Assembly (NCBI RefSeq): GCF_900129645.1
Contig: NZ_FSQZ01000001.1
Span: 1,946,001-2,010,000 of the forward strand
Direction of reading: 5' to 3'
From: Acetomicrobium flavidum
GTDB lineage: Bacteria > Synergistota > Synergistia > Synergistales > Acetomicrobiaceae
DNA length: 64,000 bases
Part shown: positions 1 to 9,988 of the stretch, piece after piece
Position numbering within the stretch: position 1 is the first letter of the stretch
Layout of the letters: each line of letters starts with the position of its first letter
Position numbers and translations under genes: made by a program
Notes under the pieces: model-generated
Databases searched by the model: none
Seen by the model: the letters and a program-made list of their open reading frames with translations, nothing else
What the model was told of the DNA's origin: nothing

Positions 1-1
1 C

Positions 2-658
2 AGCAATACCTTTGATTTCATCATGGACGCAAGCGAACGAAAGGGTTTAAGGAGCGCTTTTTACTTCATCGCCGACCATACGGCAGGAAGAATCGACGGA
101 ATTTACCGTCTTGAAGATCCCTGGATTAGAAAGCTCATGAAAAAGATCTGCGGGCGGGGACATGAAATAGGGCTGCACGCAAGCTATAATAGTTTTCGAA
201 GCGCGGATCAGGTGAAGAAAGAGTTTGAAAAGCTTATTTCGGTTGCGGAAAAAGAGGGGATTTGCCAGGACGTTTGGGGCGGAAGGCAGCATTACCTGCG
301 CTGGGAGGCTCCCACGACGTGGCGGGCGTGGGAGGAAGCAGGGCTAGATTACGACAGCACATTGACCTTTGCGGATCACGTCGGATTTCGCTGCGGAGTG
401 TGTTTTGAGTATCCCGTTTACGACGTCCTGCAGCGGAAACCTTTAGCCTTGCGCGAAAGGCCCTTGATAGTGATGGAAGGAAGCATGCTAGGATGCCAAT
501 ATATGGGACTTTCGCATGAAAAGTCCCTGTCATTGATCCAAAAGCTGGCAGAAACGTGTAAAATGTTTAATGGCGACTTTACGTTGTTATGGCATAACAG
601 CAGCTTGCTCTCAAAGAAGGACAGGGAGCTTTACGGTAAGGTGTTGATGGGGGGTTGA
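2..658 (+). CDS. Polysaccharide deacetylase family protein (5' end cut by window)
   Basis: This is a NodB-like polysaccharide deacetylase, an enzyme type that removes acetyl groups from surface or secreted sugars. The frame is open from base 2, and the codons before the first internal ATG at 23 read SNTFDF, so the true start lies upstream of the window. Visible family marks are the segment HEIGLHAS (the conserved histidine motif region) and a later RWEAPTTW block; a WHNSS stretch near the end resembles the C-terminal metal-ligand motif. It is first in a run of sugar-polymer genes on the same strand, which supports a role in exopolysaccharide modification. The catalytic aspartates expected near the N-terminus are outside or at the edge of the window, so activity cannot be judged. 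Confidence 0.72.
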   Translation, partial: SNTFDFIMDASERKGLRSAFYFIADHTAGRIDGIYRLEDPWIRKLMKKICGRGHEIGLHASYNSFRSADQVKKEFEKLISVAEKEGICQDVWGGRQHYLRWEAPTTWRAWEEAGLDYDSTLTFADHVGFRCGVCFEYPVYDVLQRKPLALRERPLIVMEGSMLGCQYMGLSHEKSLSLIQKLAETCKMFNGDFTLLWHNSSLLSKKDRELYGKVLMGG

Positions 659-767
659 ACTCAATGATGTTGTTGTGAAAATTTTTGATGGTTTAGTTGT
701 ACGTGAGTTTCTTTTAAACGTATGGACAGTATTGTTGTAATCAGGTGCAATGTCATTGGAGGTAAAA

Positions 768-1898
768 ATGAGCGAGGCCATGGTTTTTCATCACCCATTT
801 CCAATTGTTGATAACGGGAGATCCGGCAGCCAAGTACGTCCGTACCAAATGCTGCAAGCATTTAGAGCATTGGGATATGATGTAGAGTTAGTAGCTGGAT
901 ATGCAAAAGAGCGTAAACAACAGGCAAACATGGTTAGGGAACAACTTTCTAAAGGAAGAAAATTTTCCTTCGTTTATAGCGAATCAACTTCTATGCCTAC
1001 TCTCCTAACAGAACCGAATCATTTCCCGATTACGCCAAAAATTGACTTTGGGCTTTTTTCTACAATGAAAGCCGCAGGCATTCCAATCGGGTTGTATTAT
1101 AGAGATATACACTGGAAATTTGAAGTTTACAAGAAACAGGTGAGCTGGTACAAAAGAATAGTTGCTATTCAGTTTTATAAGTACGATTGGATGATGTACA
1201 AAAAAACAGTAGATGTACTATTTGTTCCATCTTACAGTATGGCTAAAGTGCTTCCTACGTCTTGGTCTGAAGAACGTCTTGGAGTCTTACCCCCGGGCTG
1301 CATAGTCCATAATAGTACGAATCATAAACTTAAAACATCTGATCTGCATCTTTTTTATGTGGGGGGAGTTATGCCACCAACTTACAACCTCAAGCCAATG
1401 ATAGATTTAGCCAAAAGCGAACCTAATATTCGCCTTACCATTTGTTGTAGACTTAAGGAGTGGGAAAAAGTTAAAGAATATTATTGCATAGGCGATAATG
1501 CAAGAGTTTCGATAGTTCATGCCAGCGGAGATGAGCTCGCCAAATTCTATGAGCAAGCAGATTTGTTTCTCTTATTATGGACTCCATATTCATATCTTGA
1601 CTTTGCCGTTCCTGTAAAATTACTCGAGTCCCTTGGATATGGACTGCCCGTGCTTACAACTGCCGGAACTGAAGCTGCAAGATTTGTTGCTGCAAATAAT
1701 ATTGGTTGGGTTGTTAATAATGTCGATGAAGCCAGGCATCTATTGCGTTGGCTACGGGACAATCCTGCTGAGCTGGTTAAGAAACGACGGCAGGTTATGC
1801 AGATCAGAGAGCAACACACATGGCTAGAGAGGCCTAAAACTGCTGCAAAAATACTAACAAGTAAGTTATCTGTATGCCAAGATGATAGAGATGTGTGA
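768..1898 (+). CDS. Glycosyltransferase, GT-B fold (family 4-like)
   Basis: A sugar transferase expected to act on the cytoplasmic face of the membrane during polysaccharide assembly. The protein has the two-half GT-B layout: an N-terminal acceptor half beginning with HHPFPIVDNGRSGSQVR, then a nucleotide-sugar half with the LFYVGGVMPP strand and a late segment VPVKLLESLGYGLPVLTT, the family-4 donor-binding region around the conserved glutamate. I chose the ATG at 768 over the one at 750 because GGAGG lies at 758-762, properly spaced for 768. Donor and acceptor cannot be told from sequence. Confidence 0.78.
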   Translation: MSEAMVFHHPFPIVDNGRSGSQVRPYQMLQAFRALGYDVELVAGYAKERKQQANMVREQLSKGRKFSFVYSESTSMPTLLTEPNHFPITPKIDFGLFSTMKAAGIPIGLYYRDIHWKFEVYKKQVSWYKRIVAIQFYKYDWMMYKKTVDVLFVPSYSMAKVLPTSWSEERLGVLPPGCIVHNSTNHKLKTSDLHLFYVGGVMPPTYNLKPMIDLAKSEPNIRLTICCRLKEWEKVKEYYCIGDNARVSIVHASGDELAKFYEQADLFLLLWTPYSYLDFAVPVKLLESLGYGLPVLTTAGTEAARFVAANNIGWVVNNVDEARHLLRWLRDNPAELVKKRRQVMQIREQHTWLERPKTAAKILTSKLSVCQDDRDV

Positions 1899-2283
1899 CG
1901 AGGGTGTTAAGAAAAACGCTCATTAATTATTTATAAATATTGATGTATACTGGAATCGAACTACGACAAAGGCTTTACAATGTGTGTGTCTTTAAAAAAG
2001 CGACGACATAATTGTAAAAATTATGTTAATGTTTATATCGACGTTTATTGGATTGAGATTGCCATAGTAGTATCATTGATGAACAGCGATAGCATTTTAA
2101 CAATATTGCTATATAGTTTAGCAAAGCTCTGGTTTATGGTTGTCATGTTAATGCAATGATATACATTAAACAATATATTTCAAAAATGCTTATGTATGTT
2201 GATATTAGTCTCTTGAATAGGGATGTATAAAGTATGATGTTCATTTTAATGAATCATTAAAAGTTAATGGAAGTGATTATTAT
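1899..2283. other. AT-rich intergenic stretch, no gene seen
   Basis: About 385 bases without a convincing frame on either strand. It is markedly AT-rich, like the polymerase gene that follows it, and has scattered TATAAT-like words but no clear -35/-10 pair that I would call. It probably arrived with the downstream AT-rich gene. Confidence 0.5.
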
Positions 2284-3669
2284 ATGTCATTTATATTAAT
2301 ATCAGCGGTTACTCTTATATTATCAATTATACTATTTAAAAAAGCTGCAGGAACGCTTTCCATTTTTAAGATAAATATGATATCGCTTATATTTTATTAT
2401 CAGCTAGTTTTACAGTGTTTCATTGGAGTGAATATAGCAATATTTAGATTAGATAATCATTACTTATTAAGTAAGATTACTGATTCTAATATTAGATTAA
2501 TTACGTATTTGTCTGTAATGTATGTAATGATAATGCTGCCTCTCTCTATGGTGTTATTTTCATTGATTACAAAATTTAAATCTCGAAGAGAATTTTTTTC
2601 GTATGTTCAAAGGCCTATTAAATCAATAATGAGCAAATATGATAGTGCGGTATATTATACTATGTGCTTTTTTTCTGCAATATCTTTTATATCAATATTA
2701 TATATATTCTTTGTTATTGGCAAAATACCTTTGTTGGATGTATTAAGTGGTAAAGATAGTTTATATCTAGCACAATTAAGAATAAGCGCGTCGCGAGGTT
2801 TTGGTGGCAATGTATATATAAGAAATATTCTAGCATTAGGATTAACGCCTTTTTTATCATATATAGCTTATAGTTATTATAAAATGTATTCAATAAGAAG
2901 GTGGAAATTACTATTTATATTTTTATTCATATGTTCTTTTTTTGCATATACATATAATCTTGCAAAAGCCCCTGTATTAATGTATATAATAAGCTTCTTA
3001 TTTCTTAATGTTTTAATAAAGGGTAATATATCAAAGAGAGTATTATTAATTGTTGTTATAGTTGTATTTATTTTAATTACGTTTATGTATATTGCATTAG
3101 GAGGCATAGCTAATTTAGCTGATTTATTTTCGATCAATTCGGGCCCAATTGGAAGAATTATACTAGGACAAATAACCCCCTTGTTTTATCATTTTGATAT
3201 TTTTCCAAGAATTGAACCATTTTTATACGGTCGAAGTTTTCCACAATCTATTCTATCTCTTTTTGATGTTGAAAGCATACGCTCTGCCAGGATTGTTATG
3301 AGCATTATTAATCCTCGGGGAATTGAAGCTGGTACTGCTGGAGTTATGAATACACTCTTCATTGGAGAAGCGTATGCGAATTTTGGATGGCTTGGAGTAA
3401 TGATTGGGACTCTTTATGTAGGTTTTTTTATCCAATTTGTTTATATTTTATTTTTAAGATTACCCAAAAATCCGCTTACTTTGGGTTTATTTACTTACTT
3501 TAGCGTAAAAATACCATCAATTGTTACAGGTGGTTTTGTAGATTTTATATACAACGCAGTATTTATAACAATAGTGATATTGGCAATGTCTTTTTTAATA
3601 TTAAGTATGATATTAAAAAGAGGTGCAATTAATCCCAATAAGATGGTCCTACAAAAAAATAAAAACTGA
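2284..3669 (+). CDS. Wzy-like oligosaccharide repeat-unit polymerase (multi-pass membrane protein)
   Basis: A 461-residue integral membrane protein with roughly ten to twelve hydrophobic segments spread over its length, and a longer polar loop around residues 270-360, the layout of O-antigen or capsule repeat-unit polymerases. Such proteins join lipid-linked repeat units at the outer face of the inner membrane. Identification rests on topology and neighbours (glycosyltransferases on both sides, sugar-nucleotide genes downstream), since Wzy proteins share little sequence. Base composition is strikingly AT-rich, with many ATA and TTA codons, unlike the GC-richer genes after 5100, which points to transfer from another source. 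Confidence 0.65.
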   Translation: MSFILISAVTLILSIILFKKAAGTLSIFKINMISLIFYYQLVLQCFIGVNIAIFRLDNHYLLSKITDSNIRLITYLSVMYVMIMLPLSMVLFSLITKFKSRREFFSYVQRPIKSIMSKYDSAVYYTMCFFSAISFISILYIFFVIGKIPLLDVLSGKDSLYLAQLRISASRGFGGNVYIRNILALGLTPFLSYIAYSYYKMYSIRRWKLLFIFLFICSFFAYTYNLAKAPVLMYIISFLFLNVLIKGNISKRVLLIVVIVVFILITFMYIALGGIANLADLFSINSGPIGRIILGQITPLFYHFDIFPRIEPFLYGRSFPQSILSLFDVESIRSARIVMSIINPRGIEAGTAGVMNTLFIGEAYANFGWLGVMIGTLYVGFFIQFVYILFLRLPKNPLTLGLFTYFSVKIPSIVTGGFVDFIYNAVFITIVILAMSFLILSMILKRGAINPNKMVLQKNKN

Positions 3670-3753
3670 TGTTCTTCTTCATTTGTTTGATTATATAAGT
3701 GTTTAATTGTATAAGCTACTTAAGATATTTATTACGAAAGGACAAGATATTCA

Positions 3754-4854
3754 ATGAAAATATGTTTTCTTGCAGGGGCATCATCTATTCATACTGTTCG
3801 ATGGGTAAACGCTATGTCTGAAAGGGGACATAAAGTTTATTTAATTACTATGCATCAGCTTGGTCCAGACGTAATTAATCCCAATGCAAAAATATATAAC
3901 CTTAAAATTCCTGCCCCTACTGGTTATTATTTTAATTATATAATAGTGAGGTCGCTAATTAATCAAATTAAACCGGATATCTTACATGCCCACTATGCCA
4001 GCGGTTACGGAACTTTGGGTCGATTAAGCGGTTTTCATCCTTATATCTTATCTGTGTGGGGCAGCGATGTTTATGACTTTCCACTTAAATCACCGGTACA
4101 CAGAAAAATTATAGTCCGCAATCTTAGGGCAGCAGATTGGTTATGCTCGACCAGTCACGTAATGAAGGATCAGACTCTGTCCCTTTTTCCCACGCCAAAC
4201 ATCAGTGTCATCCCCTTTGGGATAGATACGAGGAAATTTAATAAAATTAGCGACCAACGCCCAGATAAGGAAGAAATCGTCGTAGGAACCGTAAAAACAT
4301 TGGCTCCCAAGTATGGCATTGATATTTTAATCCGTGCCTTTGCGCTTGCAAGAGAATCTATGATAAAAGGTAACTATAAAGATGCAGCTAAATTGCGTCT
4401 TTTGATCGTAGGCGGAGGGCCCGATGAAACTAAGCTTAAAAATCTCGCACGAGAGCTTAATATAGCGGATATAACCACCTTTTGCGGCAAGGTTCCTCAT
4501 GAAGAGGTTCCAAAATACTTAAACTCGATGGATATCTACGTTGCAGTAAGCAGGTATGAAAGCGAAAGCTTCGGAGTAGCCATAATTGAAGCTTCGGCTT
4601 GTGGATTGCCTGTAATAGTGTCAGATGTCGGAGGTCTGCCGGAAGTGGTGGTGGCAAATAAGACTGGCTTAATTGTATGGCGAGAGGATGTTTCGGGCAC
4701 GGCCGAAGCGATAATAAAGCTTGTTCGGGATCGTGATTTAAGAGAGCAGATGGGCTTAAATGGGAGATTGCATGTTCAGGAAAACTACGAATGGTCTAAA
4801 AATGTATCTCAAATGGAAGAGGTTTATGCTAAGGTAATCCGTATGAAACGTTAG
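3754..4854 (+). CDS. Glycosyltransferase family 4
   Basis: A GT-B glycosyltransferase of the family-4 type. The start carries a glycine-rich loop (FLAGASSIHTVRW), the middle has VVGTVKTLAPKYGIDILI followed by LLIVGGGPDETKL, the hallmark of the donor half, and the end has SRYESESFGVAIIEASACGLP, the E-x7-E motif region that binds the nucleotide sugar. It is 366 residues, a normal family length. AAAGGA-type ribosome site is at 3737-3743. It sits 84 bases after the polymerase gene and probably adds one sugar of the same repeat unit. Confidence 0.85.
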   Translation: MKICFLAGASSIHTVRWVNAMSERGHKVYLITMHQLGPDVINPNAKIYNLKIPAPTGYYFNYIIVRSLINQIKPDILHAHYASGYGTLGRLSGFHPYILSVWGSDVYDFPLKSPVHRKIIVRNLRAADWLCSTSHVMKDQTLSLFPTPNISVIPFGIDTRKFNKISDQRPDKEEIVVGTVKTLAPKYGIDILIRAFALARESMIKGNYKDAAKLRLLIVGGGPDETKLKNLARELNIADITTFCGKVPHEEVPKYLNSMDIYVAVSRYESESFGVAIIEASACGLPVIVSDVGGLPEVVVANKTGLIVWREDVSGTAEAIIKLVRDRDLREQMGLNGRLHVQENYEWSKNVSQMEEVYAKVIRMKR

Positions 4855-4904
4855 ATCACGGAATTTAATGGTCGATGGTTGTTTTTCAAGATAAAGATAA
4901 TTAA

Positions 4905-5093
4905 CGGTATTTCAAAAAATTTGGCAGACTAGATAAAGTTAGAGCCGCTAATAATGAAGCTTTAGCAAGTGCCATCAAACGATTGTATAAAGATCTCGGG
5001 TTGCTAAGTGATGCAGGGATTAAAGATAGGAAAAAGGTTGAAAAAGAATTTGCGATAGATTTTGTTGTGAAAAAGCTGGTGGAAATGTTTTAA
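4905..5093 (+). pseudogene. Short open remnant, possibly the C-terminus of a lost glycosyltransferase
   Basis: The frame from 4905 to the TAA at 5091-5093 is open for 62 codons and has protein-like composition (for example ASAIKRLYKDLGLLSDAG), but it has no credible start codon or ribosome site and follows a stop at 4902. The alanine-rich helix followed by a basic tail resembles the end of a sugar transferase. It ends 16 bases before the epimerase gene. I read it as a remnant left by a deletion; a tiny expressed gene is the alternative. Confidence 0.3.
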
Positions 5094-5109
5094 CATTGGG
5101 GGAAATTAA

Positions 5110-6201
5110 ATGAAAATCATTACAATCGTCGGTGCCCGCCCGCAGTTCATCAAGGCTGCCGCAGTATCGCGGGTGCTGAAGTCAGCAGAAGGCGTCAATG
5201 AAATCTTGGTGCATACGGGTCAGCATTACGACGCAAATATGTCTGATGTGTTCTTTGAAGAGCTTGAAATCCCAAGGCCCGATTACAACCTGGGTATCGG
5301 TTCCGGCACGCATGGCGAGCAGACTGGGAAAATGCTACAGGCCATCGAAAAAGTTTTGCTAGAAGAAAAACCTGGCTGGGCCCTGGTTTACGGCGACACA
5401 AACTCCACGCTGGCCGGTGCGCTGGCGGCCGTCAAGCTTCATATTCCGGTGGCACACGTTGAGGCGGGCCTGCGCTCATTTAATCGCCGTATGCCTGAGG
5501 AGATCAACAGGGTCCTTACGGATCATGCCTCGGATTTGCTCTTTGCTCCCACGAAGACGGCCGTTATGAACTTGCGGCACGAGGGAATCCCCGAAGAAAG
5601 GATTAAATTAGTCGGAGACGTGATGTATGATGCTGCCCTTTATTATGGCAAAAAGGCCGAGCGGCAAAGTAAAATATTAAATAAATTGGGGTTAAAGCTT
5701 AAGGAATACATCCTTGCCACCGTGCACCGCGCCGAAAACACGGATGATCCCGTAAGGCTTCGGGTTATATTTGACGCTTTATGCGAAATAGCCTGTGAAA
5801 TAAAGGTGGTCTTACCTTTACATCCGCGAACCCGTGAGGCGTTGATAAAAAGCGGTATGTACGATAAGGTGGCTTCAAGCATTTGCCTGACTGAGCCGGT
5901 TGGCTATCTTGATATGGTGATGCTTGAAAAAAACGCCCAACTCATCGCTACAGATTCCGGCGGCGTGCAAAAGGAGGCATTTTTCTACCACGTGCCCTGC
6001 GTTACCTTGCGGGAGGAGACGGAATGGGTGGAATTGGTCGAGCTGGGGTGGAATTTAGTAGTTCCTCCCCTTTCTGTCGGCGAGATAGCTGATGCCGTAA
6101 TGTCAAGGCTGGGGTCATTTAGCGGCGCTGAAGAAAACCCTTACGGCGATGGACATAGCGCTGTGAAGATCGCAAGTTATCTTATAAATACAGGCAAATG
6201 A
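5110..6201 (+). CDS. wecB: UDP-N-acetylglucosamine 2-epimerase (non-hydrolysing)
   Basis: This cytoplasmic enzyme interconverts UDP-GlcNAc and UDP-ManNAc, supplying the latter for surface polysaccharide. The 363-residue length is typical. Family blocks in order are GARPQFIKAA at the start, the VHTGQHYD block, VYGDTNST, HVEAGLRSFNRRMPEE with the catalytic acid residues, TVHRAEN, and the late TDSGGVQKEA loop that binds the nucleotide. GGGGGAAA ahead of the ATG acts as ribosome site. Base composition is back to the GC-richer style of the following genes. Confidence 0.93.
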   Translation: MKIITIVGARPQFIKAAAVSRVLKSAEGVNEILVHTGQHYDANMSDVFFEELEIPRPDYNLGIGSGTHGEQTGKMLQAIEKVLLEEKPGWALVYGDTNSTLAGALAAVKLHIPVAHVEAGLRSFNRRMPEEINRVLTDHASDLLFAPTKTAVMNLRHEGIPEERIKLVGDVMYDAALYYGKKAERQSKILNKLGLKLKEYILATVHRAENTDDPVRLRVIFDALCEIACEIKVVLPLHPRTREALIKSGMYDKVASSICLTEPVGYLDMVMLEKNAQLIATDSGGVQKEAFFYHVPCVTLREETEWVELVELGWNLVVPPLSVGEIADAVMSRLGSFSGAEENPYGDGHSAVKIASYLINTGK

Positions 6202-6224
6202 TTTTGTTGTAAGGAGGCAGCTAA

Positions 6225-7460
6225 GTGGGAAAAACGCTTTGGATATTGAACCATTATGCCATTAGCCCAGATATGCCTGGGGGCACCAGGCATTTTGATT
6301 TGGCCAGTGAGCTTGTTAAAAAAGGACACGATGTAACGATTTTTGCCTCCGGTTTTGACCATCATACTCACCGGTATATGAAAATAGATCCCAAGGAGAA
6401 AATCAGGGTTGAGGAATATGACGGGGTGCGTTTTGTGTGGATCAATACCACGCCCTACAGCAAAAACGACTGGCGCAGAGTGGTGAACATGATTTCCTAC
6501 GGTTGGCGGGTATTGAGGTGCGACCGGGGCCTGCCTAAACCTGACGTGGTCATCGGGTCTTCCATGCATCCCTTTGCGGCTTTGGCCGGCTGGCGGCTGG
6601 CCCGCAAACATAAAGCCAGGTTTATTTTTGAAGTTAGAGACCTGTGGCCACAAGTTCTTGTTGATATGGGTGCCATGAGTGAAACTAATCTCGTTGTCAA
6701 ATTGCTGCGAAAACTTGAAAAGTTTTTGTACGTTAGATCAGACCGCGTTATCGTTCTTGGCACACAAATGAAAGAATATATCGCTCGGTATGGGATTAAT
6801 GAAAAGAAAATAGTGTGGATCCCCAATGGTGTTGTTATTTCCAGATATAATAACAACATGGTTAATAATAAGGATAGAAACGATTTTCGAGTTATATACC
6901 TAGGTGCGCATAGTATAACTAATGCATTAAACGTGTTGCTTGAAGCAGCTAAAATTGTCCAAGATCAAGGATATGCTAATATTAATTTTCACCTGGTGGG
7001 GGATGGTCCGGAGAAGGGTAAATTAATACAACAGGCTGAAGAGATGAAATTGAATAATGTGAAGTTTCGCCAACCTGTTCCTAAGGATAAAGTAGCTGAT
7101 GTGCTAGAAGAAGCGGATGTCTTGGTCTTAACAAAGGATTCTACATTTGGCAAGTACAGTGGAAGCATTCTTAAGCTGTTCGACTATATGGCTGCGTCCA
7201 AGCCGATTGTATGCTCTGCAGCAGTAGATTACGATCCTGTTAGTATTAGTAGTTGTGGCTTTACTGTTCCCCCTGAAGATCCCGAGGCTTTAGCCAAAGC
7301 CATAATTAAGCTTTATGTGATGCAGCCTGAAGAGCGGCAGGCTATGGGGAAGCGTGGGCGGGAATATGTGGAGAAATATCATTCTATAAGCGTTCTGGCA
7401 AATAAGCTCGAGCAAGTATTAGATGAAGTGTGCGATAAGGGGCCGCATCTTGAATCTTGA
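6225..7460 (+). CDS. Glycosyltransferase family 4 (WcaI/colanic-acid type)
   Basis: A 411-residue GT-B sugar transferase. It begins at a GTG codon with AGGAGG upstream at 6211-6216. The N-terminus has the WcaI-like pattern of a glycine loop (PGGTRHFDLA) after HYAISPD, then FEVRDLWPQ, a block common in colanic-acid and UDP-GlcNAc-type family-4 enzymes. The donor half shows FHLVGDGPEKGKL and later GKYSGSILKLFDYMAASKPIV. It follows the epimerase by 23 bases, so the two are likely co-transcribed. Confidence 0.87.
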   Translation: MGKTLWILNHYAISPDMPGGTRHFDLASELVKKGHDVTIFASGFDHHTHRYMKIDPKEKIRVEEYDGVRFVWINTTPYSKNDWRRVVNMISYGWRVLRCDRGLPKPDVVIGSSMHPFAALAGWRLARKHKARFIFEVRDLWPQVLVDMGAMSETNLVVKLLRKLEKFLYVRSDRVIVLGTQMKEYIARYGINEKKIVWIPNGVVISRYNNNMVNNKDRNDFRVIYLGAHSITNALNVLLEAAKIVQDQGYANINFHLVGDGPEKGKLIQQAEEMKLNNVKFRQPVPKDKVADVLEEADVLVLTKDSTFGKYSGSILKLFDYMAASKPIVCSAAVDYDPVSISSCGFTVPPEDPEALAKAIIKLYVMQPEERQAMGKRGREYVEKYHSISVLANKLEQVLDEVCDKGPHLES

Positions 7461-7609
7461 ATTTTAATTTAACAGGCTAACGAAGCCGGCAAAGATGTCT
7501 AATTTCCCTTTGTGGCTGCACTATGTCTTAAGCATTACAGCAATACCCATTTTGCAAACTTTGCGCCCCATAAAGGCCTAATTTAGATTTAACCAAAGGA
7601 GACCACCAA

Positions 7610-8641
7610 ATGACCGACATCTTACCTATACAGTCAAAAATCTTGATTACCGGCGCTGCCGGGTTTATCGGCTTTCACCTAGCCAAGTTCATGCTTGAGC
7701 GGGGACATTTCGTCGTTGGCTTAGACAACTTAAACAGCTACTATGACCCCAAGCTCAAGGAAGACCGCCTGGATGTACTGCGCACGTACAACAATTTCGT
7801 CTTTTACCGCGCTGATTTAAAGGAAAAGTCTGTCGTGGACGAAATTTTTGCCGCTTGCAGGCCCGAATACGTGGTAAACTTGGCTGCCCAGGCGGGGGTG
7901 CGCTATTCCCTTGAAAACCCTTACGCCTACGTGGATTCAAACCTGGTGGGGTTCGTAAACGTCCTTGAAGCCTGTCGAAGTTATCCTGTTAAACACCTGC
8001 TTTTTGCCTCGTCAAGCTCCGTTTACGGCGGCAATAAGACCGTCCCCTTTTCGACGGAACACAACACGGACCACCCCGTGAGCTTATATGCCGCCACGAA
8101 AAAGGCAAACGAATTGATGGCCCACACCTACGCTCACCTTTACGGCATCCCCTCGACGGGGGTGCGGCTTTTTACCGTCTACGGCCCCTGGGGAAGGCCA
8201 GATATGGCTTACTTTTCCTTCACCCGCGACATCTTGGCAGGAAAGCCTATTAAAGTCTTCAACCACGGCAGGATGAGCCGCGACTTTACCTACATAGACG
8301 ACGTGGTAAAAGCCCTTTACCGCCTTATTAGCCTTGTGCCAAAGCCAAACCCTGACTGGAACGAAAAGGCAGGCCCGATAAGCGAAAGCTTTGCCCCCTA
8401 CAAGGTTTATAACCTGGGAAACAACAGCCCTGTGATGCTTTCAAGGTTCATTGCCGCCCTCGAAAATTGTCTTGGCAAAGAGGCCCAAAAGATATACTTG
8501 GACATGCAGCCGGGCGACGTTATAATGACTTACGCCGACGTGGCTGACCTTGAAAAAGCCATCGGTTTCAAGCCCGAGACTCCAATAGAGGAAGGCTTGG
8601 CAAAGTTCGTGGAGTGGTACAGGAAATATTATAAAGTTTAA
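7610..8641 (+). CDS. NAD-dependent epimerase, UDP-glucuronate 4-epimerase type
   Basis: A short-chain dehydrogenase-type sugar-nucleotide epimerase, likely making UDP-galacturonate from UDP-glucuronate. The NAD loop is TGAAGFIGFHLAK, followed by GLDNLNSYYDPKLKEDRL, a block typical of the UDP-glucuronate 4-epimerase subfamily. The catalytic region has the SSSSVYGG serines and SLYAATKKAN with the Y-x3-K pair. GGAGACC stands before the ATG. Its neighbour 20 bases downstream makes UDP-glucuronate, the expected substrate, which strengthens the call. Confidence 0.88.
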   Translation: MTDILPIQSKILITGAAGFIGFHLAKFMLERGHFVVGLDNLNSYYDPKLKEDRLDVLRTYNNFVFYRADLKEKSVVDEIFAACRPEYVVNLAAQAGVRYSLENPYAYVDSNLVGFVNVLEACRSYPVKHLLFASSSSVYGGNKTVPFSTEHNTDHPVSLYAATKKANELMAHTYAHLYGIPSTGVRLFTVYGPWGRPDMAYFSFTRDILAGKPIKVFNHGRMSRDFTYIDDVVKALYRLISLVPKPNPDWNEKAGPISESFAPYKVYNLGNNSPVMLSRFIAALENCLGKEAQKIYLDMQPGDVIMTYADVADLEKAIGFKPETPIEEGLAKFVEWYRKYYKV

Positions 8642-8661
8642 AAGGCAAGGAGTGGACCTTT

Positions 8662-9984
8662 ATGAACAGGATAGCCGTCGTTGGGACGGGTTACGTTGGT
8701 CTTGTTTCGGGAAGCTGTTTGTCCGATTTCGGGCTAAATGTGATATGCGTGGACAAAGACGAAGAAAAGATCGAAAGCCTTAAGCGCGGCGTGATCCCCA
8801 TCTTTGAGCCGGGCTTAGAGCCGATAGTCGAAAGAAACGTCTACTACAAGAGGCTTGAGTTTACCACCGACTTAAGGCAGGCCGTCGAAAGCTGCGACGT
8901 GATATTTATCGCCGTGGGAACGCCTCCCGCAGACGACGGAAGCGCGGACCTCACGTACGTGGAGCAGGTCGCTCGCGACATCGCCCGCTACATGAACGGC
9001 TACAAGGTCATCGTGAACAAAAGCACTGTGCCCATTGGGACGGGCAAGAAGGTCAAAGAATGGATAAACGAAGAACTTGCAAAAAGAGGGGCAAGCTTTG
9101 AGTTTGACGTCGTCTCAAACCCCGAATTCCTGCGGGAAGGCTCGGCCGTGCACGACTTCACCCACCCCGACAGGGTGGTCATCGGCACGGACTCCGAGCG
9201 TGCCCTTGAGGTGATGAAGCAGGTCTACAGGGTATTGTACTTAAACGAGACGCCCTTCGTCGAGACGAACATAGAGACGGCCGAGATGATAAAGTACGCC
9301 TCAAACGCCTTTTTGGCGATGAAGGTGACCTTCATAAACGAGGTGGCAAACCTTTGCGAGCACGTGGGGGCAAACGTGCAGGACGTCGCGAGGGCCATGG
9401 GCATGGACGGCCGCATCGGGCCCAAGTTTCTGCACCCAGGGCCGGGCTACGGCGGAAGCTGCTTTCCTAAGGACACCAGGGCCTTTGCCGAGATGGCGCG
9501 TAAATTCGGCGTGACTTTAAGCTTGGTTGAACAGACCGTCGAGGCAAACGAACGCCAAAAGCTTTTGGCCGCACAAAAGATAGAGCGCGTCTTGGGAGAC
9601 TTATCCGGAAAGCAATTGGCAGTGCTTGGGCTTGCCTTTAAGCCGAACACCGACGACATGCGCGAGGCGCCCTCCATAACCATACTAAACGAGCTCGCCC
9701 AAAAAGGTGCCACCTTTAAGGTCTACGACCCGACAGCCCATAGGGAAGCCAAATGGAGGCTCAAAAACATTGAAGACAGGATCATTTATTGTCAAAACGA
9801 ATACGAGACCATGGAAGGAAGCGACGCCTTGGTCATCATCACGGAATGGAACCAGTTTAGAAGCCTGGATTTAAACAGGGTAAAGGAACTGCTGCGCCAG
9901 CCCTACTTTTTCGACCTGCGCAATATATATAAGAAAAAGGACATGGAATCCCGCGGCTTCAAGTACTTCGGCATGGGCCAGTAA
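8662..9984 (+). CDS. ugd: UDP-glucose 6-dehydrogenase
   Basis: Oxidises UDP-glucose twice with NAD to give UDP-glucuronate. The protein is 440 residues, the usual length. It starts with the NAD loop VVGTGYVGLVSG, has FIAVGTPPADDGSADL, then NPEFLREGSAVHDF, and the catalytic cysteine in PGPGYGGSCFPKDTRAF, with LGLAFKPNTDDMREAPS in the C-terminal domain. AAGGAGTGG precedes the ATG. It closes the polysaccharide operon; a cluster of repeat ends starts four bases after its stop codon. Confidence 0.96.
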   Translation: MNRIAVVGTGYVGLVSGSCLSDFGLNVICVDKDEEKIESLKRGVIPIFEPGLEPIVERNVYYKRLEFTTDLRQAVESCDVIFIAVGTPPADDGSADLTYVEQVARDIARYMNGYKVIVNKSTVPIGTGKKVKEWINEELAKRGASFEFDVVSNPEFLREGSAVHDFTHPDRVVIGTDSERALEVMKQVYRVLYLNETPFVETNIETAEMIKYASNAFLAMKVTFINEVANLCEHVGANVQDVARAMGMDGRIGPKFLHPGPGYGGSCFPKDTRAFAEMARKFGVTLSLVEQTVEANERQKLLAAQKIERVLGDLSGKQLAVLGLAFKPNTDDMREAPSITILNELAQKGATFKVYDPTAHREAKWRLKNIEDRIIYCQNEYETMEGSDALVIITEWNQFRSLDLNRVKELLRQPYFFDLRNIYKKKDMESRGFKYFGMGQ

Positions 9985-9988
9985 CCCC

